Source: Myxococcales bacterium (GTDB lineage: Bacteria; Myxococcota_A; Bradymonadia; UBA7976; UBA1532). Taken from it: a DNA stretch of 64,000 nt. This document shows positions 11,884 to 20,055 of this stretch, piece by piece. The stretch covers positions 32,942-96,941 of the forward strand of contig JACKDL010000023.1 in the NCBI GenBank assembly GCA_020633555.1. The letters are read 5' to 3'. The translations under genes and the position numbers were made by a program. Within the stretch, counting starts at the first letter, position 1; each line of letters starts with the position of its first letter. The notes below the pieces were generated by a model. That model was not told the DNA's origin and made no database searches. It saw only the letters and a program-made list of their open reading frames with translations.

Positions 11884-12567
11884 ATGTTCCGCTCGATCCT
11901 GCTGACCCTCGCCGCCCTGTGCCTGACCACCGCCTGCGGCGCCCCCGACCTGGACTCGACCGCGCTGCAGCGCCTCACCATCACCCACCCCGGCGCCGAC
12001 GGCGCGCCGGCCTTCCGGGTCGAGGCCCACTTCCTCGGCGCCGAGCGCTCCGCCGACGTGGCCGCGCTGCTCGACACCCTGGAGGTGGTGGCCCTGGACG
12101 ACGAGCTGCAGGGCGAGCGGCCCGCGGATCCCGACCGCGCCCTGCGTCACCTGGTGGAGGACGGCGGCGACGGCCTGCTCATCCGGGTGCACCCCCTGCG
12201 CCCCGAAGATCAGGGCCGCCTCTATGGCTACGCCCTGCATCTGGTGAACCAGACCGCCGCCCCGACTGAGGCAGCGGGCGACGTGGAGACCCAGCGCCAG
12301 GCCCTGGGCCTGTCCAACGGCCGGATCAACGTGCACGACCTTTGGTGCCACGGCCTGCGAGTGCGCTACCGCGTGAACCGGGGCGAGGCCCTGATCACCC
12401 TGTACGGCCCCATTGGCGCGTTCCCCCTGCCCCAGTTCCCGCAGGGGCAGTGGACCACCCTCAAGTTTTTCGCGCCTTTCCCGTGGCCCAGCCCCTGGAT
12501 GGTCATGGTGACCAACATGGGCGACGGGTGGATGGACTACGACATGAGCCTGACCTGCGCCCTGTAG
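11884..12567 (+). CDS. Hypothetical lipoprotein
   Basis: The 227-residue product has a short lipoprotein signal (MFRSILLTLAALCLTTAC, Cys18), so it should be lipid-anchored. The mature part has no motif I recognise. Residues 20-125 are acidic and mixed alpha/beta. Residues 150-227 are rich in Trp and Phe (INVHDLWCHGLRVRYRV, WTTLKFFAPFPWPSPW), suggesting a beta-sandwich. TTGGAGG lies 6 nt before the ATG at 11884. An upstream in-frame GTG is not preceded by a ribosome site and would mask the signal peptide. It is convergent with the membrane gene ending at 12571. Confidence 0.7.
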   Translation: MFRSILLTLAALCLTTACGAPDLDSTALQRLTITHPGADGAPAFRVEAHFLGAERSADVAALLDTLEVVALDDELQGERPADPDRALRHLVEDGGDGLLIRVHPLRPEDQGRLYGYALHLVNQTAAPTEAAGDVETQRQALGLSNGRINVHDLWCHGLRVRYRVNRGEALITLYGPIGAFPLPQFPQGQWTTLKFFAPFPWPSPWMVMVTNMGDGWMDYDMSLTCAL

Positions 12568-12570
12568 CCG

Positions 12571-13422
12571 CTACTCGCTGGGCGCCTCCACCGCCCGCGC
12601 CACCAACCCGCTCACCACCCCCTGTTGGGCCAGCGCCGCCCGCGCGCCGGGCTCCACCAGCCCGCTGCGCAGCAGCGCCGCGGCGAACAGCGTGCCCGCC
12701 AGCATGACCGCGACAGCCCCCACGGCCGGCGCCGAGCGGGTGAATCGCCGCAAGGGCCCCAGCGCCAGCAGGGCTGTGCCCGCGCCCGCCGCCAGCGCCA
12801 CCGCCAGGCGCACCGCCACCTCGGTGGTCTCGGGGGCCGCCGCGGCCGCCCAGGCCCGCGCCTGGAGCCCGATCCACACCGCCAGCACCACGGCGTGGCC
12901 CGCCGGGAACACCAGCGGCGCCATGGCCCGGGGCCAGCGCCGGGCCAGCGCCTCGAGCGCGCGGGCCAAGACCCCCCGCAGCGCCAGGGCCAGCGCCGCC
13001 AGGGCGCCCACCACCGCCAGCGCCACCAGCGCCACGGCCAGCCCGGCGAACAGCGCGCTCTGCAGCCGCCCCATCACGCGCAGGACGGCGGCCGCCAGCA
13101 GCGGGGCCCCCGCCCACAGCGCCAGGGCCACCACCCACCCCGTGGCCACCGTGCGGGTGCGGTCGTGGAGGGCGTGATCGGGGCGGGGCCACAGCAGGCG
13201 CCCGGCGGCGCGGAGCCGGCCCCGCAGGCCCGGCACCGGCCGGCCCAGCGCCGCCAGGCCCCACAGCGCGCCCGCCAGCCCGCCCAGCAGCGCCCCCAGG
13301 CCCAGCCCACCGGCGAAGGCCCGCGGCCCCGCCACCACCCCGGCGGGCAGTGCGTCTACCAGGCCGGCCAGCAGGCCCCCCAGGACCCCGGCCAGCGTAT
13401 GTCCCAGCAAGGCCACCACCAT
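12571..13422 (-). CDS. Polytopic membrane protein, possibly the N-terminal half of a membrane sulfatase
   Basis: The 283 residues are extremely Ala/Leu/Gly/Val-rich, with about seven predicted transmembrane helices and short Arg-rich loops (GLRGRLRAAGRLLWPRPDH). The overall look matches the multi-helix N-terminal region of myxobacterial membrane-bound sulfatases. However, the protein stops right where the periplasmic sulfatase domain would begin (SGLVARAVEAPSE then stop), 3 bp from the end of the convergent lipoprotein gene. It could be a stand-alone membrane protein or a truncated one. The ATG at 13422 has no clear ribosome site. No catalytic residues are visible and no function is assigned. 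Confidence 0.55.
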   Translation of the reverse strand: MVVALLGHTLAGVLGGLLAGLVDALPAGVVAGPRAFAGGLGLGALLGGLAGALWGLAALGRPVPGLRGRLRAAGRLLWPRPDHALHDRTRTVATGWVVALALWAGAPLLAAAVLRVMGRLQSALFAGLAVALVALAVVGALAALALALRGVLARALEALARRWPRAMAPLVFPAGHAVVLAVWIGLQARAWAAAAAPETTEVAVRLAVALAAGAGTALLALGPLRRFTRSAPAVGAVAVMLAGTLFAAALLRSGLVEPGARAALAQQGVVSGLVARAVEAPSE

Positions 13423-13521
13423 GGCCGCAGGGTCCGCCGCCCATCAGCGCCGGTCAACTCCCCCCGGCTCGGGTGGACCTGCTACGCTCGCCGCACCGCA
13501 GCTTGAACCCGAGGAAAAGCC

Positions 13522-14106
13522 GTGCGCCTGCTCGCCGCCTCCGTCGCCCTGAGCGTCTTCGCCCTGAGCTTCTTCGCCGCGCCCCAGGCCGCCCTGGCCC
13601 GCAAGCCCGCCGACGTCTTCAAGGGCCAGATCGTCCTCTCGAAGTGGCCGTTCCCCACCCGCTTCAAGAGCGACAAGCAGTTCATCAGCCACATGAAGAA
13701 GGTCAACACGACCACCTTCGAGTTCAACGACGAGGGCGAGATCCAGGTGGAGCTCATGGCCTTCTTCAAGAAGATGGAGAAGGGGCGCGAGTTCACCGCC
13801 CGCCTGTTCGAGACCACCAGCGGGCAGAAGTTCATCCTGGACTTCCCCATCTACCCGGCCCAGGACCAGAACCGCATCCTTGCCAGCGGCACCACGCTGA
13901 AGCGCGACCAGATCCTGGCCGACAGCAAGGACGACCTGGTGCAGCCGCCGGCCCGCCAGTACCTGCTGGTGATCAGCCGCACGGCCAAGAGCCCGGTGCT
14001 GGCCGAGACGAAGTTCGTCATCAAGCAGAGCAAGGCCGAGAAGGAGGCCATCCAGCGCAAGCTCGACGCCCAGAAGGCGGCGGTCGAGAAGGCGATGGCC
14101 GAGTAG
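13522..14106 (+). CDS. Exported protein of unknown function
   Basis: A GTG start at 13522, preceded by GAGGA at proper spacing, begins a 194-residue protein with a clear signal peptide (MRLLAASVALSVFALSFFAA, cleavage after ALA). The mature part has a beta-rich middle (KGQIVLSKWPFPTRFKSDKQ, TTFEFNDEGEIQVELMAFF) and ends in a highly charged helix (KAEKEAIQRKLDAQKAAVEK), probably a short coiled coil. I do not recognise the family. A TACGCT hexamer at 13483-13488 is a plausible -10 element. Downstream are two GC-rich hairpins and the convergent glyS. Confidence 0.75.
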   Translation: MRLLAASVALSVFALSFFAAPQAALARKPADVFKGQIVLSKWPFPTRFKSDKQFISHMKKVNTTTFEFNDEGEIQVELMAFFKKMEKGREFTARLFETTSGQKFILDFPIYPAQDQNRILASGTTLKRDQILADSKDDLVQPPARQYLLVISRTAKSPVLAETKFVIKQSKAEKEAIQRKLDAQKAAVEKAMAE

Positions 14107-14110
14107 GGGG

Positions 14111-14160
14111 GCCTGGCCCGGCAGGGCCGCCAGGCCGGGCGGGCGCGGGACGCCCGCCCG
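14111..14160. terminator. Double hairpin between convergent genes
   Basis: GCCTGGC (14111-14117) pairs with GCCAGGC (14129-14135), and CGGGCGGGCG (14136-14145) pairs perfectly with CGCCCGCCCG (14151-14160) around a 5-nt loop. The hairpins fill the gap between two convergent stops, so a bidirectional terminator is likely, although there is no T-tract. Confidence 0.6.
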
Positions 14161-14164
14161 CCGA

Positions 14165-15733
14165 TCACACCGCCAGCAGCGCCTGAATCTCGGCCACGGC
14201 CTCGTCGATGGCGATGCGCCGCTGCTCCATGGTGTCGCGGTCGCGGATGGTGATGGTGCCATCCTCCAGCGTCTGCCCGTCGATGGTCAGGCACCAGGGC
14301 GTGCCGATCTCGTCGTGGCGCCGGTAGCGCTTCCCGATGGCGTGCTGCTCGTCGTACTTGGCGTTGATGCCCTGGTGGAAGAAGCGCTCCACGAGCTCGC
14401 GGGCCTTCTCGGGCATGCCGTTCTTCTTCACCAGCGGCAGCACCGCCACCTTCACCGGGGCGAGCTGGGGGTGCAGCTTCAGCACCACCCGCGTCTCGGG
14501 GCCCTTGGCGCCCTCGACGGTCTCCTCGGTGTAGGCGTCGCACAGGTACACCAGCACGCCGCGGGTGGCCCCGGCGGCGGGCTCGATGACGTACGGCACG
14601 AACTTCTTCTGCTGCTGGGGATCGAAGTACTCCAGCTTGGCGCCCGAGTGCTTCGCGTGCTTGCCCAGGTCGTAGTCCGTGCGGTTGGCGATGCCCTCCA
14701 GCTCGCCCCAGCCCCACGGGTAGTCGTACTCCACGTCGAAGCAGCCCTTGGCGTAGTGGGCCAGCTCCTCGGGCTCGTGGGCGCGCAGGCGGAACTTGCT
14801 GGGATCGTTGGCGAACTGCTGCCACCACTCGATGCGTGCCTGCGACCAGTAGGCCATCCACTCGTCGTCGGTGCCGGGCTCACAGAAGAACTCCATCTCC
14901 ATCTGCTCGAACTCGACGGAGCGGAAGATGAAGTGCTCGACGGTGATCTCGTTGCGGAACGACTTGCCCATCTGGGCGATGCCGAACGGCACCTTCAGCG
15001 CCATCGACTGCTGGATGTTGGCGAACTGCACGAACATGGCCTGGGCCGTCTCGGGCCGCAGGTACACCGCGCTCTCGCTGGTCAGCTCATCGATCTTGGC
15101 GCGCAGCTCGCGGCCGGTCAGGCCGTCCAGGGCGCCGTCCTCGATGGCCTGCGCCACCGCGCCCATGGGATCCACCGCGCCCACGCTGCTCTTGAACATC
15201 AGGTTGAACTGGCGCTCGTCGCTCAGCCACGGCGAGCTGCAGTTCGGGCAGGCGTAGCCGCGGGGGCCGGCCACGGCGCCCTTCAGCGACTTGCCGTCGC
15301 GCTCCAGGGTCACCTCGAAGCGCTCGGCGATGAGGTCCTGCGCCGTCTTGGCGCGGCCCTTGTCGGCGAACTCCAGGATCAGCGCCTGCCCCTCGGTGGT
15401 GGCGTGGGTCTCCATGGCCTTGTCGGCCCGGAAGCGCTCCTTGCACACCAGGCAGTCCACCAGGGGATCGCTGAAGCCGGCCAGGTGGCCCGAGGCGTGC
15501 CACACCTTGGGGTGCATGATGATGCTGGCGTCCAGCCCCACCACGTCCTCGCGGCGGTGCACCATGTCGCGCCACCAGGCGTTCATCAGGTTGCGCTTCA
15601 GCTCCACGCCCAGCGGGCCGTAGTCGTAGGCGCTGCGCAGGCCCCCGTAGATCTCACTGGACTGGAACACGAACCCGCGTCGCTTGCAGAGCGACACGAT
15701 CTTCTGCATCACGTCCTGGTCCTTGGTCGACAT
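14165..15733 (-). CDS. glyS: Glycine--tRNA ligase (homodimeric, class II)
   Basis: The 522-residue protein starts with the GlyRS block DVMQKIVSLCKRRGFVFQSS followed by YGPLGVELKRN. It has a Cys zinc-type insertion (CLVCKERF, CPNCSSPW), the class II motifs YLRPETAQAMFVQF and GKSFRNEIT, and the C-terminal anticodon-binding domain with KKFVPYVIEPAAGATRG. It charges tRNA-Gly. This is the alpha2 type found in Myxococcota, eukaryotes and Gram-positives, not the alpha/beta tetramer, so glyS here denotes the single-chain enzyme. The ATG at 15733 has GGAGG 9 nt upstream. It is divergent from the DUF4105 gene with a 32-bp gap. Confidence 0.96.
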   Translation of the reverse strand: MSTKDQDVMQKIVSLCKRRGFVFQSSEIYGGLRSAYDYGPLGVELKRNLMNAWWRDMVHRREDVVGLDASIIMHPKVWHASGHLAGFSDPLVDCLVCKERFRADKAMETHATTEGQALILEFADKGRAKTAQDLIAERFEVTLERDGKSLKGAVAGPRGYACPNCSSPWLSDERQFNLMFKSSVGAVDPMGAVAQAIEDGALDGLTGRELRAKIDELTSESAVYLRPETAQAMFVQFANIQQSMALKVPFGIAQMGKSFRNEITVEHFIFRSVEFEQMEMEFFCEPGTDDEWMAYWSQARIEWWQQFANDPSKFRLRAHEPEELAHYAKGCFDVEYDYPWGWGELEGIANRTDYDLGKHAKHSGAKLEYFDPQQQKKFVPYVIEPAAGATRGVLVYLCDAYTEETVEGAKGPETRVVLKLHPQLAPVKVAVLPLVKKNGMPEKARELVERFFHQGINAKYDEQHAIGKRYRRHDEIGTPWCLTIDGQTLEDGTITIRDRDTMEQRRIAIDEAVAEIQALLAV

Positions 15734-15765
15734 CGGCGGGCCTCCGGTGCTATCAGCGGCGGCGG

Positions 15766-17028
15766 ATGGTAGCCGCGTCCCCCAGCCCACACAAGCGCAG
15801 GCTCGCCGCCCTCCTGGCGGCCGTCCTGCCGTTGTGGCTCGCCCTGACCGCGGCCGCGGCGCCCCGCCTGGAGCTGGTGGTGGTGGGCCCCGGCGACAGC
15901 CAATACACCCTCTACGGACACGCGGGCGTGGTGGCCTTCGACCAGGGCGATGAGCCCCTGAGCCAGGCCCGGCTGTTCAACTTCGGCATCACCGACTTCC
16001 GGCGGCCGAACTACATCGTCGACTTCCTGGGCGGGCGCGTGGACTTCTGGGGCCACGAGCGCGACTACCAGACCTACCTGGACCGCTGGACCCGCCACGA
16101 CCGCGAGGTGGTGCGCTACCCGCTGAACCTGGGACCCGACGCCACCAAGGCCCTGCTGCTCCGCATGCGCGACCGCGTGCGCGAGGAGACAAAGCACTAC
16201 CGCTACGACACCTTCCGCGAGAACTGCGCCACGCGCATCCGCGACCTGCTCGACGCCGCCACCGGGGGGGCGGTGTACGGGGCGCTGGCCGGCGTGCCCA
16301 CGGGCCGCAGCTTCCGCGACGACGTGCGCCAGGCCTACGCGGGCCAGCCGGCGCTGCTCCTGCTCACCGAGATCTTCCCCGGCCCCGCCCTGGACGAGCC
16401 CCGCGACGCCTGGGCCATGGCCTACCGGCCCGTCGCGCTGGCTCGCGGGCTCGCCACGGTCACGCTGCCCGACGGCACGCCGCTGCTCGGTGAGCCCCAC
16501 GTGGACCGCCGCCGCGAGGGCCCCGACCCCCGCACCGGCAACCCCAACCGGGCGCAGATCTTCCTGTGGATCATCAGCGTGGTGCTGCTGGCCATGAGCG
16601 TGGTGATCGTCGGCGCGCCCCCGTGGGCGCGGGGGATCGTGCTGGCCGGTTGGCTGGCCGGCGACGTGCTCCTGGGGGGCGCGCTGCTGTGGGTGGCCCT
16701 GACCACCGCGTGGCCCGACATGCAGGGCAGCCCCCTGCTGCTGTCCTACAGTGTGCTCGATGTAGGCTTGTTCTGGACCGCCGGGGTCTTCATCATCAGG
16801 CGCGGCGAACGGGGCGGTCGCTGGGCGCGAGGGTGGCTGTGGGTCCGCCTGGGCCTGTCCCTCTCGCTCCTGGCGCTCTCCCCCTTCGTGTCGGCCCTGA
16901 ACGGCCCCATCGCCCCCCGCGCCGTGGGGGTCGCCGGGGTGGCCCTGGCGCTGCGCTGCGCCGGGGTGGGGGCCGACGCCCGTGGGGTGTTCAAGCGCCT
17001 GTTGCGCTGGCCCCTGCGCCTGGGTTGA
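15766..17028 (+). CDS. DUF4105 (Lnb-like N-terminal periplasmic domain) membrane protein
   Basis: The 420-residue product has a signal/anchor helix (about 12-30), a periplasmic domain (about 33-215), then four or five transmembrane helices (about 265-405). The periplasmic part carries the DUF4105 signature: His52 in TLYGHAGVV and Cys154 in YDTFRENCATRIRDLLD. DUF4105 is the catalytic domain of Lnb, which transfers an acyl chain to the alpha-amino group of bacterial lipoproteins using a Cys/His pair. An equivalent transacylase role is a reasonable inference given the lipoprotein-rich neighbourhood, but substrates of Gram-negative DUF4105 proteins are not settled. Confidence 0.75.
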   Translation: MVAASPSPHKRRLAALLAAVLPLWLALTAAAAPRLELVVVGPGDSQYTLYGHAGVVAFDQGDEPLSQARLFNFGITDFRRPNYIVDFLGGRVDFWGHERDYQTYLDRWTRHDREVVRYPLNLGPDATKALLLRMRDRVREETKHYRYDTFRENCATRIRDLLDAATGGAVYGALAGVPTGRSFRDDVRQAYAGQPALLLLTEIFPGPALDEPRDAWAMAYRPVALARGLATVTLPDGTPLLGEPHVDRRREGPDPRTGNPNRAQIFLWIISVVLLAMSVVIVGAPPWARGIVLAGWLAGDVLLGGALLWVALTTAWPDMQGSPLLLSYSVLDVGLFWTAGVFIIRRGERGGRWARGWLWVRLGLSLSLLALSPFVSALNGPIAPRAVGVAGVALALRCAGVGADARGVFKRLLRWPLRLG

Positions 17029-17123
17029 GCCGCCGCGCGGGCCCCTGCGCCGCGCCACGCTCGGCCCTCCACGAAGGGCGGCCCGCCCCCCCGGGGGGCA
17101 GAACCGCTTGGAAAACGCCATGA

Positions 17124-17137
17124 GTTCGGGCACATTG
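17124..17137 (+). promoter_or_regulatory. 14-mer leader motif shared with slt
   Basis: GTTCGGGCACATTG occurs 30 nt before the mepA start, identical to the copy before slt at 3471-3484. Both downstream genes encode murein-cleaving enzymes, so joint control is conceivable. Confidence 0.3.
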
Positions 17138-17167
17138 CGCGCCCCTTCTCATGCGGGAGGCGAAGGA

Positions 17168-18313
17168 ATGAGACATACCGCGCTCCGGCTGGTGCTGCTG
17201 CTCATGGCGCTCAGCACCCCCGCCGCCGCCTGGCAGCCCCCCCTGCTGCTCGAAGCCTTCGACGAAGGCGCGAGCCACCTGGGGGCCCCCGGCTGGCTCA
17301 CCGGCACCCTGGCTGATCCCGCCCACGCCCGCGCCCGCCTCGAGGCCGATCTGGCCCGCACCGCCCTCGACGACACCGCCAGCGACGGCAGCGACGACGA
17401 CGCCGACGGCCCCGATGACGCGGCCGCCCAGCGCGAGATGACCGACGACGGCGAGGCCACCCCCGGCGTCGAGCCGCCCAAGCTGCCCGACATCCGCCCC
17501 GAGGACATCAACGAGAAGACCACCGTCAGCATCGGCAAGGCCTCCGAGGGCTGGCTGGTCAACGGGGTGCTGCTCGAAGACTCCGAGCGCATCAAGAGCC
17601 GGCCCAAGCGCAACTACGGCACCCCCGAGATGGTGGACGCCATCCGCCGCGCCGTGGACGACGTGCACGCGAAGTTCAAGGGCACCCAGCGGCTGGCGGT
17701 GGGCGATCTGTCGCGCACCGGCGGCGGCTCCTTCCGGCCCCACCTGAGCCACCAGAGCGGCCGCGACGCCGACATCGCCTACTACTCGCGGGACGGCCAG
17801 GACCAGAACGGCCTGCGGCGGGTCACCCGGCGCACCATCGACGCCGGGCGCAGCTTCACGCTCATGCAGTCGTGGCTGGAGCGCGGCGAGGTCGAGTACA
17901 TCTTCGTCGACTACCGCCTGCAGCAGCCCCTGTACGAGTACGCCCGCGACGTGGCCAAGGTGCCCGCCGCGAAGCTCGAGGCCTGGTTCCAGTACCCCCG
18001 CGGGCGCCGGGCCCGCACCGGCATCATCCGCCACCTGCGCGGCCACGCCGATCACCTGCACGTGCGGTTCTGGGCCCCTGGCAGCCGCGCCGCGGCCAAG
18101 GCCTACATCGCCAAGTACGGCACCAAGGTGCTCAAGCCGGTGCCCGTCTACCGCAAGGTCCGTCGCGGCGACTCGCTGTGGAAGATCGCCCGCCGGTACA
18201 AGACCTCGGTGAAGAAGCTGAAGAGCTGGAACCGCATGGGCCGCCGCAGCCTGCTCCAGCCGGGGCAGAAGCTCATCACCGGCTGGCGCGCGCCGAGCCT
18301 GCCGTCGCCGTAG
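17168..18313 (+). CDS. Penicillin-insensitive murein endopeptidase (MepA family) with C-terminal LysM
   Basis: The 381-residue product has a signal peptide (MRHTALRLVLLLMALSTPAA), an acidic Asp-rich linker (about 65-105), a MepA-type metallopeptidase domain (about 120-305) and a LysM domain (about 325-375, VYRKVRRGDSLWKIARRYK). Zinc-site motifs are visible as HLSHQSGRDADI (about 193-204) and GHADHLHVRF (about 292-301). MepA enzymes cut the D-alanyl-meso-diaminopimelate cross-links of peptidoglycan. The LysM should hold the enzyme on glycan. GGAGG lies 6 nt before the ATG. The peptidase gene follows the Lnb-like gene in the same direction. Confidence 0.88.
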   Translation: MRHTALRLVLLLMALSTPAAAWQPPLLLEAFDEGASHLGAPGWLTGTLADPAHARARLEADLARTALDDTASDGSDDDADGPDDAAAQREMTDDGEATPGVEPPKLPDIRPEDINEKTTVSIGKASEGWLVNGVLLEDSERIKSRPKRNYGTPEMVDAIRRAVDDVHAKFKGTQRLAVGDLSRTGGGSFRPHLSHQSGRDADIAYYSRDGQDQNGLRRVTRRTIDAGRSFTLMQSWLERGEVEYIFVDYRLQQPLYEYARDVAKVPAAKLEAWFQYPRGRRARTGIIRHLRGHADHLHVRFWAPGSRAAAKAYIAKYGTKVLKPVPVYRKVRRGDSLWKIARRYKTSVKKLKSWNRMGRRSLLQPGQKLITGWRAPSLPSP

Positions 18314-18347
18314 GCTCATCGAGCACAGAGGGCGACCTTTCGCCCAC

Positions 18348-18376
18348 TTGACCACCTTGTCCTACATGGGTACCGT
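18348..18376 (+). promoter_or_regulatory. Sigma-70-type promoter
   Basis: TTGACC (18348-18353), 17 bp, then TACCGT (18371-18376) matches a vegetative promoter in this GC-rich genome. It is followed 31 nt later by the ATG at 18407. The hexamers resemble those before 26841. Confidence 0.55.
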
Positions 18377-18406
18377 CGAGGCAGTCCGGTCTCGAGAGGT
18401 GCCGCC

Positions 18407-18838
18407 ATGTCGTCCGACCGCCGCCTTCGCCGCAGCGACCGCCCCCAGCTCGCCAGCCGCTACTGCCTGCAGTCGCTGACCCGGCGTCACCGCCTGAGCG
18501 CCATGGTGCTCGCCGACGACCAGGGCCGCCTGGTGGCGGGCGCCGAGGGCGAGCCCTGCGGACCCGGCTACCTGGCCAACCGGGTGGCCGACGGCTACGG
18601 CCGGCAGCTCGCCAGCATCGCCCGCGAGACCTTCGAGACCAACGCCCGCCGCGACGAGGATCTCACCGATCGCTTCGGCGAGCCCGTGCGGGCCCTGCCC
18701 GTGCATGCCGGCGGCCGCCGCTTCTTCCTGGTGACCGTCGGCACCCCGCGCGACGCCGACGCCGCCTGCGTGGCCGCCAGCAGCGCCCTGCGGCGCATCT
18801 TCGATCCGTCGAACGCGCCTCAGCCCATCGCGGCCTGA
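18407..18838 (+). CDS. Small protein of unknown function, possibly roadblock-like
   Basis: This 143-residue soluble protein has a basic N-terminus (SSDRRLRRSDRPQLASRYCL), then a beta-hairpin-like stretch LSAMVLADDQGRLVAGAEG. A helical middle and a second hydrophobic strand pair (RRFFLVTVGTPRDADAACV) lead into a final helix. The order beta-beta-helix-beta-beta-helix and the phrase VLADDQGRLVA resemble roadblock/LC7 proteins, which regulate small GTPases in myxobacteria, but the match is weak. It is preceded by a good promoter and lies alone before the ArsI-like gene. Confidence 0.6.
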   Translation: MSSDRRLRRSDRPQLASRYCLQSLTRRHRLSAMVLADDQGRLVAGAEGEPCGPGYLANRVADGYGRQLASIARETFETNARRDEDLTDRFGEPVRALPVHAGGRRFFLVTVGTPRDADAACVAASSALRRIFDPSNAPQPIAA

Positions 18839-18933
18839 TCGACCGAGCGCCTGCGTCCTTCTGGGCACCCTCCCGTCTTCTGGGTGAGCGGCCACTGAGC
18901 GGCCGTGAGACCCGAACCACCGAGGAGCCCATC

Positions 18934-19365
18934 ATGCGCCTGCACCTTGCCCTGAACACCGCCCACTTCACCGACAGCGTCGCCTTCTACCGCACGCTGT
19001 TCGGCGTCGATCCCGTGAAGCACAAGCCCGGCTACGCGAAGTTCTCGGTGGCTGATCCCGCGGTGAACCTCACCCTGAACGCGGTGGACGCCCCCCGGGC
19101 GGCCGGTCGGCTCAACCACCTGGGCGTGGAGGTGGACAGCCGCGCGGCCGTCCAGGCCGCCCGCGACCGGCTGGCGTCGGCGGGTGTACCCCAGCGCAGC
19201 GAGCGCGAGGTGGACTGCTGCCATGCCCTGCAGGACAAGGTCTGGATCAGCGATCCCGATGGCAACGCCTGGGAGTTCTTTGTGGTGCTCACCGCCGACA
19301 CCACCCCGGGGCTGACCGCCGAGGGCCCCGCGCCCGCCGGCGCCCGCCGAACCTGCTGCGCGTGA
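18934..19365 (+). CDS. ArsI/CadI-type vicinal oxygen chelate protein
   Basis: The 143-residue VOC fold protein has the three Fe(II) ligands expected of ArsI, His4, His62 and Glu114 (in NAWEFF), and the vicinal cysteines Cys95-Cys96 (VDCCHALQDKVW) that bind trivalent organoarsenicals. ArsI is a dioxygenase that splits the C-As bond of methylarsenite and aromatic arsenicals. The close relative CadI is a cadmium-induced protein. The final residues TCCA add another Cys pair. The stop overlaps the GTG of a SigZ-like sigma factor by 4 nt. The leader (18884-18905) has a repeated AGCGGCC that could be an operator. Confidence 0.85.
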   Translation: MRLHLALNTAHFTDSVAFYRTLFGVDPVKHKPGYAKFSVADPAVNLTLNAVDAPRAAGRLNHLGVEVDSRAAVQAARDRLASAGVPQRSEREVDCCHALQDKVWISDPDGNAWEFFVVLTADTTPGLTAEGPAPAGARRTCCA

Positions 19366-19919
19366 GCCTGGACCGCCTCTACCGCGCCCTGCGCGGCGAG
19401 CTGCTGGCGTGGCTGCGGCCGCGGGTCGGCGACGCCGCCGAGGATCTGCTCCACGTGGCCTTCGAGCGCCTGCACCAGCGCGCGGCCGAGCTGCCCGAGG
19501 TCCGGCACCTGCGCGGCTTCGTCTACACCGTGCTGCGGCGCCTGGTGGTCGACCACCACCGCGCCCTGGGTCGGCCCGTGCCCGGGGACGCGATCGAGGT
19601 CGAGGCGGCCGCCCCGTTGGCCGACGCGTCGGCGCCCGACGGCGGCCTCGACGCCCGCCTCGCGCAGGTGCTCCCGCTCTTCCTCGCGGAGCTGCCAGCG
19701 GCCGACGCCCACGCCTTGCGCCGGGTGGCCCTGGACGGCCTGACCCAGGCCGAGCTGGCCCGAGAGCTGGGCCTCAGCCTCTCGGGCGCCAAGTCCCGCG
19801 TGCAGCGGGCCCGCGGCCGGCTGCGGCAGGTCATCGAGGCCTGCTGCGCCGTCGAGGTGGATCGCTACGGCGCCCTGCAGATCTGCGAGCCCAAGGGTCC
19901 CAACCCCTGTGACTGTTGA
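19362..19919 (+). CDS. SigZ-like ECF sigma factor with Cys-rich C-terminus
   Basis: The 185-residue protein has sigma region 2 (EDLLHVAFERLHQR, RGFVYTVLRRLVVDHHRA) and region 4 (DGLTQAELARELGLSLSGAK then SRVQRARGRLRQV). It ends in a short extension with a Cys pair (EACCAVEVDRYG) and a terminal CxC (NPCDC), as in SigZ-type factors. These cysteines could sense metals or metalloids, which would fit the preceding ArsI/CadI-like gene. GTG at 19362 sits inside the stop of that gene (GTGA). No anti-sigma gene is adjacent, supporting direct sensing through the tail. The sensing idea is inference. Confidence 0.82.
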   Translation: MSLDRLYRALRGELLAWLRPRVGDAAEDLLHVAFERLHQRAAELPEVRHLRGFVYTVLRRLVVDHHRALGRPVPGDAIEVEAAAPLADASAPDGGLDARLAQVLPLFLAELPAADAHALRRVALDGLTQAELARELGLSLSGAKSRVQRARGRLRQVIEACCAVEVDRYGALQICEPKGPNPCDC

Positions 19920-20055
19920 TCGCGATGCGCCCCGTCGCGGGCGACGGCCACGCCCCTGGCGAGCCCCTGAAGGGGCATGCCATGTTCCTGCCATCGCGGT
20001 GTGAATGAACCCCGCGGGCCCGCCGTTGGGCGGCCACTCACCCAGGAGGAACACC

